A stretch of DNA of 64,000 bases from Haloprofundus salinisoli. Lineage in GTDB: Archaea; Halobacteriota; Halobacteria; Halobacteriales; Haloferacaceae. Where the stretch lies: positions 2,356,001-2,420,000 of the forward strand of contig NZ_CP083663.1 of assembly GCF_020097815.1 (NCBI RefSeq), written 5' to 3'. This document shows positions 34,605 to 45,489 of the stretch, in pieces. The notes beneath the pieces are model-generated. The model saw only the letters and a list, made by a program, of their open reading frames with translations. It was not told the DNA's origin and made no database searches. A program made the position numbers and the translations under genes. Position 1 is the first letter of the stretch, and each line of letters starts with the position of its first letter.

Positions 34605-35054
34605 TCAGTTCTCCTTCGGTTCCAACTCCACGAGCGTCAGCGAGCGGTCGAGGTGACAGTAGTCGTGCGGGGGGTCGCCGACGATAGATTGGATGCGGTA
34701 CTCCTCGTCGAACTCCGCGCCGGCGGGTTCGCAGAACTCGTGGCTCGGACACTCGGTGTGCGGGCACGGACCCTGTAGGCGGGCTTTGCTCCCGGCGTAC
34801 GCGCCCTTGGAGGGGACGTTCGCGGGGACGGACGCGGGTTCGACCTCGACGGCGCGGATGCCGGCGTCGTGGACGGCGCATTCGAGCGTCTGGGTGTTCT
34901 CGCGGACGTCGACGACGCGGTAGCGCGTCCCCTCCGAGAGGTTCAGACACTGTTTTCGGTACGGACACCCCTTGCAGGCGGTGGACTCTCCCTCGTAGAC
35001 GAACTCGCGGCCCGACTCCGCCAGACGGGTGCCGATGAGCGTGACGGTCGACAT
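34605..35054 (-). CDS. UPF0179 family protein
   Basis: A 149-residue archaeal conserved protein. Cysteines are in ACKGCPYRKQCLNL and LQGPCPHTECPSHEFCEPA, eight or nine in all, so it probably binds a metal or Fe-S cluster. Its role is unknown. It converges on the aspartoacylase-like gene. Confidence 0.85.
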   Translation of the reverse strand: MSTVTLIGTRLAESGREFVYEGESTACKGCPYRKQCLNLSEGTRYRVVDVRENTQTLECAVHDAGIRAVEVEPASVPANVPSKGAYAGSKARLQGPCPHTECPSHEFCEPAGAEFDEEYRIQSIVGDPPHDYCHLDRSLTLVELEPKEN

Positions 35055-35123
35055 GAGCGGCCGTTTGACGGCCTCGGTGTTAAGCCTCGCGTCCACCGGG
35101 CACTGGGTCGGCGGACCTGAAGG

Positions 35124-35510
35124 TCAGTTCTCGCGGCCGGTGAGTTCGTCGAGTTTCTCGAAGTACTGCTCGCGGGGGACCTGGTACAGCGAGCGGTAGT
35201 CCACCTCCCCGTCAGCGAAGCGACGCGCGCACTCGACAGCGCCGTCGACGCCGGCTTCTCGGGAGTCGTACTCGGTGGTTTCGGCCTCGATTTCGGGTTC
35301 CAACAGCAGCGTCACGTGCCACGTGGCGGTCTCTATCTGAGAGGCACCGGGCCGCCGCCTCCTGGACCCGTTGCTGAGAAACACCGTCGGCATACAGGGG
35401 GCGGGGAACTGCTGGCTGTCGAACACGTCCGGACGGTAGGCGAGAATCGCCCGACCCTCCGGTTCGTCGTTCCAGACGGTCCATCCCTCGGGGAGTGCGT
35501 CGAAGCTCAT
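35124..35510 (-). CDS. Small conserved haloarchaeal protein, DUF5820-like
   Basis: A 128-residue protein (MSFDALPEGWTVWNDEPEGR). It resembles a haloarchaeal DUF5820-type family, from memory. No catalytic motif is seen. The start at 35510 gives the expected N-terminus; the longer frame to 35678 is arginine-rich. Confidence 0.72.
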   Translation of the reverse strand: MSFDALPEGWTVWNDEPEGRAILAYRPDVFDSQQFPAPCMPTVFLSNGSRRRRPGASQIETATWHVTLLLEPEIEAETTEYDSREAGVDGAVECARRFADGEVDYRSLYQVPREQYFEKLDELTGREN

Positions 35511-36057
35511 ACGCGGGGGTTCGGTCGCCGAGCGGTTAAGCCGACTCGTTCGTCGTCGCCGGTTGCGCCGGACGCTCGGCACCGACCGGATGCCGCCCCC
35601 GTGTCTCGATATTACTCCTCGAAAGCGCGAGCTAGTACATAAATCTCTCTCCTGATAGGTTCCGAGAATGTTCCTCATCGCCGCTCCGTCTGCCTATTTT
35701 CTCCATTCCAGTTTCGTGAATGGACCCGAAATTGGGAAAAGACTTATGTATGCTACTGACTCACACTCTAAATAGTCTCGGACAACTCCGAGGTGGATGC
35801 AGCAATCACCCTCCCCGCACCGCTCATCGAACGAGAGCCGTTCTGTGTCGTTCGCAGTCGCCGATAACGTCGTCGTGCGCGAAGGAGGTGTGTCAGACAA
35901 TGTCACGGACGAACGACTGTCGGCCACGACCGCCACGCCCCCCGGCGCGAGCGACGCGTCAGCGGGTCGGCGAGTCACGGCCGGTCGTCACGCGACGGGG
36001 CCTTCGTCCACGACAGATGCCCGTCCGCAGACTACACGAGACTCCGTCAGTGATACA
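35511..36057. promoter_or_regulatory. Upstream region of the prkA operon
   Basis: This 547-base gap holds no separate gene that I can support. An AT-rich promoter-like segment is around 35730-35780 (ACTTATGTATGC). That would leave a 5' leader of about 280 bases before the prkA start at 36058. Alternatively an in-frame extension from 35797 would add 87 low-complexity residues to PrkA. The extension lacks PrkA homology, so a long regulatory leader is more likely. Confidence 0.4.
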
Positions 36058-38130
36058 ATGAATGGCGAAATCGAAACCCTCGAAGACCTGAGCCAGCACT
36101 ACCAGGACTCCGTGCCAGCGGACCTCCGCGAGGCGAACACGTTCGACTGGTATCTGCGCGAACTGTACGACGACCCGCGCATCGCTCGCAACGCCCACCA
36201 GCGCGTTGCCGACCTGTTCGACTACTACGGCACCGAGTACGACGAAGACGCCGGTGTCGTCGAGTACCTCATGGCGTCGGAAGACCCCCTCCACGACGGC
36301 GAGAACGTCTTCTACGGCCGTGAGGTCCACGAGTCCATCCACGAGTTCGTCAACAAGGTGAAAAGCGGGGCCCGCGGACTCGGTCCCGAAAAGCGCATCA
36401 AACTGCTCCTCGGCCCCGTCGGGTCCGGCAAGTCGCACTTCGACCTGATGGTCCGACGCTACTACGAGGACTACACGATGCGCGACGAAGGGCGCATGTA
36501 CACCTTCCGCTGGACGAACCTCTGCGACGTCATCCGCGACCAGGACCCCGCCGACGACACCGTCCAGTCGCCGATGAACCAGGACCCCATCGTGTTGCTC
36601 CCGCAGGAGCAGCGCGACAGAGTCATCGAACGGCTGAACGAGAACCTCGACGCCCCGTACACCATCCGCAACGAGCAGTCGCTGGACCCCGCCAGCGAGT
36701 TCTACATGGACAAACTGCTGGCGTACTACGACGACGACCTCCAGTCGGTACTGGAGAACCACGTCGAGATCATCAGACTGGTCGCCAGCGAGAACAAACG
36801 CCAGTGCATCGAGACGTTCGAGCCGAAGGACAAGAAGAACCAGGACGAGACGGAACTGACGGGTGACGTCAACTACTCGAAGCTCGCCGTCTACGGCGAG
36901 TCCGACCCCCGCGCGTTCGACTACTCGGGGGCGTTCTGTAACGCTAATCGAGGACTGTTCTCCGGCGAGGAGCTGTTGAAACTCCAGCGGGAGTTCCTCT
37001 ACGACTTCCTGCACGCGAGCCAGGAACAGACCATCAAGCCGAAGAACAACCCCCGTATCGACATCGACCAGGTCATCGTCGGTCGGACGAACATGCCCGA
37101 GTACCGCGAGAAGAAGGGCGACGAGAAGATGGAGGCGTTCAACGACCGGACGAAGCGCATCGACTTCCCGTACGTCCTCGAGTACACTCAGGAGGCCGAA
37201 ATATACAGGAAGATGCTTCGGAACGCCGACGTTCCGCACATGCACATCGAACCGCACGCGATGGAGATGGCCGGCCTCTTCGGCGTGCTGACGCGCATCA
37301 CCGAACCCGACGGCGAGCGCATCTCGCTGACGCAGAAGGCGAAGGCGTACAACGGCGAGATAGACGACGGCGACGACGTCGACGTGAAGAAACTCCGCGA
37401 GGAGGGCGAGTCGAAAGCCGACATCGCCGAGGGGATGGAGGGTGTCTCCGCGCGGTTCATCGGCGACGAGATCGCCGAGGCCATCATGGACTCGACGCAC
37501 CGCGGCCGCGACTACCTCAGCCCGCTCTCGATCTTCACCCACTTCGAGGAGAACCTCGAGAATCACGGCTCCATCCCCGAGGAGAACGTCGAGCGCTACC
37601 ACCGCTACCTCGAGATGGTCCGCGACGAGTACAAGGAGCGCGCCATCGAGGACGTCCGCCACGCGCTCGCCTACGACCTCGACGAGATTCAGCGGCAGGG
37701 CGAGAAGTACATGGACCACGTGATGGCGTACATCGACGACGCCACCGTCCGCGACGAACTCACCGGGCGCGAGCAGGACCCCGACGAGAAGTTCCTCCGC
37801 TCGGTCGAGGAGAAACTGGAGATTCCGGGCGACCGCAAGGACGACTTCCGCCAGGAGGTCTCGAACTGGGTCTCCCGCCGCGCCCGCGAGGGGACATCGT
37901 TCAACCCGCAGGACAACGACAGACTCCGCCGCGCCCTGGAGCGCAAACTGTGGGAGGACAAGAAACACAACATCAACTTCTCCGCGTTGGTGTCGGCGAA
38001 CGAACTGGACGACGACGAGCGCAACGCCTGGATAGACGCCCTCGAAGAGCAGGGGTACTCCCGCGAGGGGGCGCGAGAAGTGCTCGAATTCGCCGGCGCG
38101 GAGGTGGCCAAAGCCGAGCTTGAGACGTAA
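36058..38130 (+). CDS. prkA: PrkA family serine protein kinase
   Basis: A 690-residue PrkA. The AAA-like core has the P-loop GPVGSGKSHFDL. The conserved middle follows (FCNANRGLFSGEELLKLQREF, HASQEQ, VIVGRTNMPEYRE, then NDRTKRIDFPYVLEYTQEAEIYRKML), and the C-terminal helical region ends near EVLEFAGAEVAKAELET. Bacterial relatives (B. subtilis PrkA, E. coli YeaG) act in stress and stationary-phase responses. PrkA is annotated as a kinase but may work as an AAA protease or chaperone. The start at 36058 (MNGEIETLEDL) agrees with homologues. It heads a four-gene operon. Confidence 0.92.
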   Translation: MNGEIETLEDLSQHYQDSVPADLREANTFDWYLRELYDDPRIARNAHQRVADLFDYYGTEYDEDAGVVEYLMASEDPLHDGENVFYGREVHESIHEFVNKVKSGARGLGPEKRIKLLLGPVGSGKSHFDLMVRRYYEDYTMRDEGRMYTFRWTNLCDVIRDQDPADDTVQSPMNQDPIVLLPQEQRDRVIERLNENLDAPYTIRNEQSLDPASEFYMDKLLAYYDDDLQSVLENHVEIIRLVASENKRQCIETFEPKDKKNQDETELTGDVNYSKLAVYGESDPRAFDYSGAFCNANRGLFSGEELLKLQREFLYDFLHASQEQTIKPKNNPRIDIDQVIVGRTNMPEYREKKGDEKMEAFNDRTKRIDFPYVLEYTQEAEIYRKMLRNADVPHMHIEPHAMEMAGLFGVLTRITEPDGERISLTQKAKAYNGEIDDGDDVDVKKLREEGESKADIAEGMEGVSARFIGDEIAEAIMDSTHRGRDYLSPLSIFTHFEENLENHGSIPEENVERYHRYLEMVRDEYKERAIEDVRHALAYDLDEIQRQGEKYMDHVMAYIDDATVRDELTGREQDPDEKFLRSVEEKLEIPGDRKDDFRQEVSNWVSRRAREGTSFNPQDNDRLRRALERKLWEDKKHNINFSALVSANELDDDERNAWIDALEEQGYSREGAREVLEFAGAEVAKAELET

Positions 38131-38134
38131 ACCC

Positions 38135-40408
38135 ATGCGCGAAGATTACATCCGCGCCGCCGACGCCGAGTTGCGCGGCGCGTACGAAGAGCCGATGAGC
38201 CTCGAAACGTACGTCGACGCCGCGTTCGAGTCGCCCTCCATCGCCTCGCACGCCTCGAAGTACCTCTTGGAGGCTATCGAGTCGATGGGGACGCGAACCG
38301 TCGTCGAGGAGGGCGAGGAGCGCCAGCGCTACCGCTTCTTCGACGACCCGCACAACGACGGCGAACACGCCATCCTCGGTAACACCGAGGTGCTCAACGG
38401 CTTCGTCGCCGACCTCCGGACCATCGCCGCCGAACGCGGCAAGAGCGAGAAGATTCTCTGGTTCGACGGGCCGACGGCGACCGGTAAATCCGAACTGAAG
38501 CGCTGCCTCATCAACGGCCTCCGGGAGTACTCGAAGACGCCGGAGGGGCGACGCTACACCGTCGAGTGGAACATCTCGACGGCGTCCGACACCCGGGGGC
38601 TGAGCTACGGCGGCGACGAGTCGGGCGAGAACGAGGACAACTGGTACGAGAGTCCGGTGCAGGTCCACCCGCTGACGGTGTTCCCGCCGGACGTGCGCAA
38701 AACCTTGCTCACCGACCTCAACGAGTCGTCGGGCGACCACATCCCCACCGTCGTCGACGAGGAACTCGACCCGTTCTCGCGGGAGGCGTACTCCTACCTC
38801 GAAGAGCAGTACCGCCGCAACGGAAAAGCCGATTTGTTCTCGGCGGTGGCCGACACGCGCCACCTCCGGGTGAAAAACTACGTCGTCGACGTGGGTCGCG
38901 GCATCGGCGTGCTCCACTCCGAGGACGACGGGAGCCCGAAGGAGCGACTCGTCGGCAGTTGGATGCCGGGGATGCTCCGCGAACTCGACTCGCGGGGTCG
39001 GAAGAACCCGCAGGCGTTCAGCTACGACGGCGTGCTCTCGCAGGGTAACGGTCTCTTGACCATCGTCGAGGACGCCACGCAGCACTCCGACCTCCTGCAG
39101 AAACTGCTGAACGTCCCCGACGAGGGGCGCGTGAAACTGGACAAAGGTATCGGGATGGACCTCGACACCCAGTTGCTCATCATCTCGAACCCCGACCTGG
39201 GCGTCGAACTCGACAAGTTCGCCGACCGGAACGGGCGCGACCCGCTGAAGGCGCTGAAGCGCCGCCTCGACAAACACGAGTTCCGCTACCTGACGAACCT
39301 GAGCCTCGAGACGCAACTCGTCCACCGCGAACTGACGAACGAGACGGCGGTGTGGGAGAGCCGCGACTACGCCGACCTGGAGGCGCGCATCCGCGAACCG
39401 GTGACGGTGTCAGTGCGCGACGAGAGCGGCGTCGTCATCGAGCGGGAGCTCGCGCCGCACACCGTCGAGGCGGCGGCGCTGTACAGCGTCGTCACGCGCC
39501 TCGACGGCGAGGACCTCCCCTCCGGGCTGACGCTCGTCGACAAGGCGCTGCTGTTCGACCGCGGCTACCTGCAGGAGGGCGACGAGCGCCAGACCATCGA
39601 CGACTTCGAGTTCGACCGCGACGGCGAGGAGGGCACTCACGGCATCCCCGTAACGTACACCCGCGACACCGTCGCGGACCTGTTGCAGACCGAAAGCGAG
39701 CGCGCCCACGCCGACCTGCCCGTCGAACGGGTCGTCATGCCCGACGACGTGCTCGACGCGATGGCCGACGGGCTTCGCACCGCACCGGTGTTCTCCCGGG
39801 GCGAGGCCGCCGAGTACGAGTCGCGGCTGGCCGGCGTCAAAGGTTACATCTACGACCAGCAGGAACGCGACGTGCTCGACGCCATCCTCGCGGAGAAACA
39901 CGTCGAACAGGAGACGGTCGCCGAGTACGTCGAACACGTCTACGCGTGGGCGGGCGACGAGGAGATAGAGACCGAACGCGGTCCCGTCGAACCCGACGCG
40001 CTGCTGATGAAGCTGTTCGAGACCGAACATCTCGGCCGGTTCGACGACAGCGCGTACACCGGCAACGACCCGTCGCCGCAGGTGGCGCGCTTCCGCCGCG
40101 AGAAGGTCATCTCCGCGTTGAACCGCTACGCGTGGGAGAACCGCGACGAAGGGTTCGCGGTCCACAAGGTGGACTTCACCGAGATTCCGGTCATTCGCGC
40201 GGTTCTGGAGAACCACGAGTGGAGCGACGTGAAGCGTCTGTTCGAGGATTTCGACCCGCGACAGTGGGAGGACCCGCCGGCGAACACCGAGACGGCGCGG
40301 CTGAAGGAGAAGACCATCGAGCGGATGACGAAGGCGGGCTACTCGGCGGCCAGCGCCGAGCTGACCAGCCGAAAAGTGATGCGAGAGGTGAGCTACAGAT
40401 GGGACTGA
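38135..40408 (+). CDS. Second PrkA-type P-loop protein
   Basis: A 757-residue PrkA-like protein, five bases after the prkA stop. The P-loop is [17 protein letters not shown]. The region [25 protein letters not shown] followed by [16 protein letters not shown] fills the place of the Walker B and sensor part. [22 protein letters not shown] follows. It differs much from the first copy and contains extra middle segments. Two PrkA-like subunits in one operon suggest a hetero-oligomer, which is inference. The start at 38135 ([10 protein letters not shown]) is used. Confidence 0.85.
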   Translation: MREDYIRAADAELRGAYEEPMSLETYVDAAFESPSIASHASKYLLEAIESMGTRTVVEEGEERQRYRFFDDPHNDGEHAILGNTEVLNGFVADLRTIAAERGKSEKILWFDGPTATGKSELKRCLINGLREYSKTPEGRRYTVEWNISTASDTRGLSYGGDESGENEDNWYESPVQVHPLTVFPPDVRKTLLTDLNESSGDHIPTVVDEELDPFSREAYSYLEEQYRRNGKADLFSAVADTRHLRVKNYVVDVGRGIGVLHSEDDGSPKERLVGSWMPGMLRELDSRGRKNPQAFSYDGVLSQGNGLLTIVEDATQHSDLLQKLLNVPDEGRVKLDKGIGMDLDTQLLIISNPDLGVELDKFADRNGRDPLKALKRRLDKHEFRYLTNLSLETQLVHRELTNETAVWESRDYADLEARIREPVTVSVRDESGVVIERELAPHTVEAAALYSVVTRLDGEDLPSGLTLVDKALLFDRGYLQEGDERQTIDDFEFDRDGEEGTHGIPVTYTRDTVADLLQTESERAHADLPVERVVMPDDVLDAMADGLRTAPVFSRGEAAEYESRLAGVKGYIYDQQERDVLDAILAEKHVEQETVAEYVEHVYAWAGDEEIETERGPVEPDALLMKLFETEHLGRFDDSAYTGNDPSPQVARFRREKVISALNRYAWENRDEGFAVHKVDFTEIPVIRAVLENHEWSDVKRLFEDFDPRQWEDPPANTETARLKEKTIERMTKAGYSAASAELTSRKVMREVSYRWD

Positions 40409-41715
40409 GAGACGACCTCGAACGGTTCCGCGAAGTGGGCGAAGAGCGCAGAGAGGACCTCGAAGAGTTCATCAGCTACGGTGATCTCGGCGGGTCGGGT
40501 GCGAACAGCATCAACATCCCCATCAAAGTGGTGGACCTCCCGGAGTTCGCCTACGACGTCCGCGACCGCGGCGGCGTCGGCCAGGGTCAGGGCGGCACGC
40601 CCGACGTGGGCCAACCCGTCGGGCAGCCGCAACCCGGCGACGGCGACGAGGAGGGCGACCCCGGCGAGGAGGGGGCCGACCACGAGTACTACCAGATGGA
40701 CCCCGAGGAGTTCGCCCAGGAGCTCGACGAGCAGCTCGGTCTCGACCTCGAACCCAAAGGGAAGGAGGTCATCGAGGAGATAGAGGGCGACTTCACCGAC
40801 GTGACGCGGACCGGCCCGAACAGCACGCTCGACTTCGAGCGCCTGTTCAAGGAGGGGCTGAAGCGCAAGCTCTCGATGGACTTCGACGAGGAGTACGTCA
40901 GAGAGGCGCTGAAAGTCGAAGGCAAGGACGCCGAGGACGTGTTCCGGTGGGCCAGAGACCAGAACATCCTCGTCTCGTGGGCGTGGGTCGACGACGCCTA
41001 CGGCGACATCCCCGAAGAGGAGCGCGGCAAGTGGTCGAGCTTCGAGGAGATGGACGAGAACGTCGAGCAGACGACCACGCTCCAGCGCATCCGCCGCGAC
41101 GGCCTGCGCGAGGTGCCGTTCCGCCGCGAGGACGAGCGCTACCGCCACCCCGAGATAATCGAGAAGAAGGAGAAGAACGTCGTCGTCGTCAACATCCGCG
41201 ACGTCTCCGGGTCGATGCGCGAGAAGAAGCGCGAACTCGTCGAGCGGACGTTCACGCCGCTGGACTGGTATCTGACCGGCAAGTACGACAACGCCGAATT
41301 CGTCTACATCGCCCACGACGCCGAGGCGTGGGAGGTCGAACGCGAGGAGTTCTTCGGCATCCGCTCGGGCGGTGGCACGAAGATCTCCTCTGCCTACGAG
41401 CTCGCCGCGGCGATTCTCGAAGAGGAGTACCCGTGGCACGAGTGGAACCGCTACGTGTTCGCGGCGGGCGACAGCGAGAACTCCTCGAACGACACGACCG
41501 AGAACGTCGTGCCGCTGATGGAACAGATTCCGGCGAACCTGCACGCGTACGTCGAGACGCAACCCGGCGGCAACGCCATCAACGCGACGCACGCCGAGGA
41601 GGTCGAACGGGCGCTCGGCGACAGCGGTAACGTCGTCGTCGCGCGCGTCTCGCGCCCCGAGGACGTGATCGACGCCATCTACGACATCCTGAGCACGGAG
41701 GACGACGACCAATGA
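40399..41715 (+). CDS. DUF444 family protein (YeaH/YhbH-like)
   Basis: A 438-residue protein with an acidic N-terminus and Gly-rich linker (residues 60-95), a helical middle and a C-terminal von-Willebrand-A-like domain with MIDAS residues in [20 protein letters not shown]. YeaH and PrkA partner in E. coli stress responses, and YhbH in sporulation. The start overlaps the preceding stop by ten bases, so it is coupled to the PrkA-like gene. The MIDAS site should bind a divalent metal and a partner protein. Confidence 0.92.
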   Translation: MGLRDDLERFREVGEERREDLEEFISYGDLGGSGANSINIPIKVVDLPEFAYDVRDRGGVGQGQGGTPDVGQPVGQPQPGDGDEEGDPGEEGADHEYYQMDPEEFAQELDEQLGLDLEPKGKEVIEEIEGDFTDVTRTGPNSTLDFERLFKEGLKRKLSMDFDEEYVREALKVEGKDAEDVFRWARDQNILVSWAWVDDAYGDIPEEERGKWSSFEEMDENVEQTTTLQRIRRDGLREVPFRREDERYRHPEIIEKKEKNVVVVNIRDVSGSMREKKRELVERTFTPLDWYLTGKYDNAEFVYIAHDAEAWEVEREEFFGIRSGGGTKISSAYELAAAILEEEYPWHEWNRYVFAAGDSENSSNDTTENVVPLMEQIPANLHAYVETQPGGNAINATHAEEVERALGDSGNVVVARVSRPEDVIDAIYDILSTEDDDQ

Positions 41716-43736
41716 GACCGAACCGACTGACCGCACGCAAAGCAGCGACGAAACTCGAAGAACCGACGCGCGAGGCGGCGAAACTCGCGCGAAAGCTCGG
41801 TCTCGAACCGTACCCGGTAAACTACTGGGTCGTCAGCTACGACGAGATGAACGCGCTCATCGCCTACGGCGGCTTCCAGACGCGGTATCCGCACTGGCGC
41901 TGGGGGATGACGTACGACCGCCAGCAGAAACAGGACCAGTTCGGGATGGGCAAAGCGTTCGAGATCGTCAACAACGACAACCCGAGCCACGCCTTCCTCC
42001 AGGAGTCGAACACCCTGGCCGACCAGAAGGCGGTCATCACCCACGTCGAGGCCCACGCCGACTTCTTCGCCAACAACAGCTGGTTCGGGCTGTTCGGCAG
42101 CGACCTGGACGCGGCGGCGATGCTCGAACGCCACTCCGAGGCCATCGCCAACTACATGGAAGATCCCGAAATCGACCGCGCGGAGGTCGAGAAGTTCATC
42201 GACGCGGTGCTCTGCTTGGAGGACTGCATCGACCAGCACCGCCCGTTCGGCGAGGCGACCGACCCCCGCGAGCGAACGACGCCCGAGGACCTCCGCGAGC
42301 GACTGGAGGGGATGAACATCTCCGACGAGGTGCGGCGACAGGTGTTCGACGAGGAGTGGCTCGACCGACTGGCGGAGGCGGAAGAGGCCGCCGCCGACCT
42401 CACCGACCCCCAGAAGGACGTCCTCGGCTACCTCCAGCGCCACGGCATGCAGTACGACGAGGAGGAGGGGAAGGCCGCCGAGATGGAGCCGTGGCAGCGC
42501 GACGTCCTCGACATGCTCCGGACGGAGGCGTACTACTTCGCCCCCCAGAAGATGACGAAGGTGATGAACGAGGGCTGGGCCGCCTACTGGGAGTCGCTGA
42601 TGATGGGCGAGGAGCGCTTCGCCGGCGAGAACGAGTTCCTGCTCTACGCCGACCACCAGGCCAAAGTGCTCGGCTCACCCGGGCTGAACCCGTACAAACT
42701 GGGCAAGGAGCTCTGGGAGTACATCGAGAACACGACGAACCGCCGCGAGGTCGCCGACAAGCTCCTGCGCGTCGAGGGCATCTCCTGGCGCAACTTCCAG
42801 GAAGTCGTCGACTTCGACGAGGTGCAGGAGCTGTTGAAGCCGCACCCCGCCCTCGACAGCATCCGCCCGGACACGCTGGACGAACTCGTCGCGCTCGGCG
42901 ACGACCCGCGCGTCGACCCCGACGCGCTCGACCGGGCGGTGTCGGAGGGCGCGGACGACACTCTCGACGACGAGGAGCGGACCGTCGACGTCGGGAAGTA
43001 CCCCTGGAAGGTGCTCACCTACGAGGGGCTCGCCGAGCGGCACTTCTCGCTCGTCAAACCCCAGAACAGAGGGTTCCTCGGGCGCATCCGGCGCTCCGAA
43101 CTCGAACAGCTCTCGCGGTACATGTTCGACGACGAGCAGTACGAGACGGTCGAGGAGGCGATCTCCGACGTCGACTACGCCGCCGGCTGGGACCGGATGC
43201 GCGAGATTCGGGAGAGTCACAACGACGTGACGTTCCTCGACGCGTTCCTCACCCAGGAGTTCGTCACGAACAACCACTACTTCACCTACGAGTTCACCCG
43301 CGCCAGCGGCGACTTCCGCGTGACGAGCACCGACTACCAGGACGTGAAGAAGAAACTGCTGCTGCAGTTCACGAACTTCGGCAAACCGACCGTCGCCGTC
43401 TACGACGGTAACTACGGCAACCGCAACGAACTGCTGTTGGGCCACCAGTACAACGGCATCATGCTCGATCTGGGAGAGGCCAAACAGGTGCTGAAACGGA
43501 CGTACGACCTCTGGGGCCACCCCGTGAATCTGATGACGATTCTCAAGGAGTACGACGACCACGACGTGGAGGTGGCCCGCCGGCGCAACCGCGAACCGAC
43601 GCCCGTCGAGAACGGCATCCGCATCCGGTACGACGGCGAGACGTTCGAACACCACGACCTCGAACCGGAACTCGAAGAACGAATCGCCGCCGGCGACATC
43701 GACTACGACACGAAACCCGACGAGTGGCTCTCGTAA
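41712..43736 (+). CDS. spoVR: SpoVR family protein
   Basis: A 674-residue SpoVR/YcgB protein. Characteristic parts are [57 protein letters not shown] and the C-terminal [21 protein letters not shown]. The B. subtilis gene affects spore cortex formation, but the family is common in non-sporulating bacteria and archaea and travels with prkA and yeaH. The ATGA overlap with the DUF444 gene shows coupling. It is the last gene of the operon. In a haloarchaeon the role is likely stress survival. Confidence 0.94.
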   Translation: MRPNRLTARKAATKLEEPTREAAKLARKLGLEPYPVNYWVVSYDEMNALIAYGGFQTRYPHWRWGMTYDRQQKQDQFGMGKAFEIVNNDNPSHAFLQESNTLADQKAVITHVEAHADFFANNSWFGLFGSDLDAAAMLERHSEAIANYMEDPEIDRAEVEKFIDAVLCLEDCIDQHRPFGEATDPRERTTPEDLRERLEGMNISDEVRRQVFDEEWLDRLAEAEEAAADLTDPQKDVLGYLQRHGMQYDEEEGKAAEMEPWQRDVLDMLRTEAYYFAPQKMTKVMNEGWAAYWESLMMGEERFAGENEFLLYADHQAKVLGSPGLNPYKLGKELWEYIENTTNRREVADKLLRVEGISWRNFQEVVDFDEVQELLKPHPALDSIRPDTLDELVALGDDPRVDPDALDRAVSEGADDTLDDEERTVDVGKYPWKVLTYEGLAERHFSLVKPQNRGFLGRIRRSELEQLSRYMFDDEQYETVEEAISDVDYAAGWDRMREIRESHNDVTFLDAFLTQEFVTNNHYFTYEFTRASGDFRVTSTDYQDVKKKLLLQFTNFGKPTVAVYDGNYGNRNELLLGHQYNGIMLDLGEAKQVLKRTYDLWGHPVNLMTILKEYDDHDVEVARRRNREPTPVENGIRIRYDGETFEHHDLEPELEERIAAGDIDYDTKPDEWLS

Positions 43737-43857
43737 GTGGTTTTTCCGCCGCGCCGGTTCCGAGCCGTCGGCCGCTACTTCTCGCCTTCGTGTATATTTC
43801 TCCACGAAGAAAAGCACAAAGAAATCCGATAACTTCTTGTTATTTCAGTGGAGACGA

Positions 43858-44412
43858 ATGGCTATCATGGGAGCAGCGCTCCGGCAGCGACAGGGGGAGA
43901 GCGACCGACGGAACTCGCTCGCGGAGACGGACATCTACGGCGTGTTGAAAAACGAGCGCAGGCAGCACGTCGTCGAACGATTGGCCGACAGAGCGGAGAC
44001 CCAGTCGGTCAGGGCGCTCTCCGAGCATATCGCCGCCATCGAGACGGACAGCAACACTCCCCCGCGCAACGTCCGTCACAGCGTCTACGTCTCGCTCTGC
44101 CAGACCCACATCCCGAAACTCGACGATCTTGATATCGTCGACTATGACGCCGACGCGAAGGACGTCGCTCCCGGACGACACACCCAGACAGTCGCCGCCT
44201 ATCTGATGGATACACCGACCGATCGGTCCCGACACGACGAGCTCTACCTCGGCCTCGGCGTCGTCGGGTCGGCGCTTGTCGCCGCCGGCGTACTCGGCGC
44301 ACCCGTCCTGTCGGTCGCTCCGTCCGTCGTCGGACTGGCGTTTCTGTCGTTGACGGCGCTCGCGGCCGGCTTTTTCGTCGCTCGCGGTCGTCTCCTCGCA
44401 CTCCAGCGGTGA
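43858..44412 (+). CDS. HTH protein with C-terminal membrane helices, copy 1
   Basis: A 184-residue haloarchaeal protein of the DUF7344-like group. The N-terminal winged helix (ETDIYGVLKNERRQHVVERL, LSEHIAAIE, VYVSLCQTHIPKLDDLDIV) is followed by two hydrophobic helices (VVGSALVAAGVLGAPVLS, SVVGLAFLSLTALAAGFFVA). It is expected to be a membrane-tethered DNA-binding protein. A TATA-like TTATTT is at 43840-43845, which would fit a leaderless start at 43867 just as well. Confidence 0.78.
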   Translation: MAIMGAALRQRQGESDRRNSLAETDIYGVLKNERRQHVVERLADRAETQSVRALSEHIAAIETDSNTPPRNVRHSVYVSLCQTHIPKLDDLDIVDYDADAKDVAPGRHTQTVAAYLMDTPTDRSRHDELYLGLGVVGSALVAAGVLGAPVLSVAPSVVGLAFLSLTALAAGFFVARGRLLALQR

Positions 44413-44548
44413 AGCGAGGTCGTCTGTCTCTCCCGGCCGAACGCGGCACCGAAAGTACAGTTTCATCACCCTACCCCTCCGTCGGACGGCGTAGCGCACC
44501 GACGCGGCGCGCGGTTCCGACCACTCCTGACAGTATGACAACCAGCCG

Positions 44549-45061
44549 ATGACGCGAACGGAGACCGAGAACTCGCCGACCGACGAACTCTCCGAGGCCG
44601 ACGTTCACGATGTCCTTCGGAACGACCGGCGACGCCTGACGCTCGAGCGACTCGCCGAGACCGGCGAGGAGACCGTTCGGGACCTCTCCGAGCATATCGG
44701 TGCCATCGAGTCCGGCGAGGACCCACCGCCGCGAAACGTCAGGCAGAGCGTCTACATCTCGCTGCACCAGACGCACCTGCCGAAACTCGACGATCTCGGC
44801 GTCGTCGACTACGACGACAACTCAAAGCGAGTCTCGCTGGAGGGGAACGCCGACCGGGTACTCGCCTACATGCGATTTTCCGGCACCGACGAACCGGATG
44901 CGCCACCGTACGCGCTGGGTATTGGCGTGCTGGGCTTGCTGTTGATCGCCCTCTGGATGCTCGTCCCCGGTGTCGGACTCGCTGCCCCCGTAGGGTGCGG
45001 ACTGCTCTTTGCCCTTCTCACGGCGTACGAAACGTACATGTCCCTCTCTCGGGACGAGTAA
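44549..45061 (+). CDS. HTH protein with C-terminal membrane helices, copy 2
   Basis: A 170-residue paralogue of the preceding gene. The HTH parts match closely (EADVHDVLRNDRRRLTLERL, LSEHIGAIESGEDPPPRNV, SVYISLHQTHLPKLDDLGVV), and two membrane helices follow (GIGVLGLLLIALWMLVPG, GCGLLFALLTAYETYM). It is the last chromosomal gene before the integrated element. A duplication made the pair. Confidence 0.8.
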   Translation: MTRTETENSPTDELSEADVHDVLRNDRRRLTLERLAETGEETVRDLSEHIGAIESGEDPPPRNVRQSVYISLHQTHLPKLDDLGVVDYDDNSKRVSLEGNADRVLAYMRFSGTDEPDAPPYALGIGVLGLLLIALWMLVPGVGLAAPVGCGLLFALLTAYETYMSLSRDE

Positions 45062-45148
45062 CGGAGTTCTTCACGCGAAAGGGAATCCGCGAACGCGAGG
45101 ATACAGGGAGAATCTACGCTGTGGCTCCGAACGTGGCGTTTCGAGAAG

Positions 45149-45205
<57 letters not shown>

Positions 45206-45489
45206 CGCGCCTTCGGCGCGTGAGTACCACCAAATACCCGAAATCGGGTTTGTTTCAGCAGTGGATACTACATTCTAATAACCGTAGGTATTTAAAACCC
45301 AGTTGTTTGGCCGACAGCCAAGTGACGTTCGAGCGATTACCGGCAATATATGTTATCTAGATGACTCTTAGAGCCTGCTTGGTATTCCGGGCCAATCTAA
45401 CTCAAATCGCATTTGACCAATCTGTGCCGTCAGAAGTAGGCTGTCTCATCTGTCTCTTCACAGCGTCTCACTATATCGAGTGAGCAAAC
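45206..45489. other. Left end of the element, gene-free
   Basis: A perfect hairpin CGCGCC-TTC-GGCGCG (45206-45220) begins exactly at the end of attL, and a second (ACCCGA-AA-TCGGGT, 45236-45249) follows. The rest is AT-rich with no frame I would call. The hairpins may be terminators for the tRNA side or part of an integrase arm site. Confidence 0.5.

Noticed and set aside
35959-38136. Long minus-strand frame over prkA
   Set aside because: Shadow frame of prkA with no recognisable motif, while prkA itself has a clear P-loop and conserved order.
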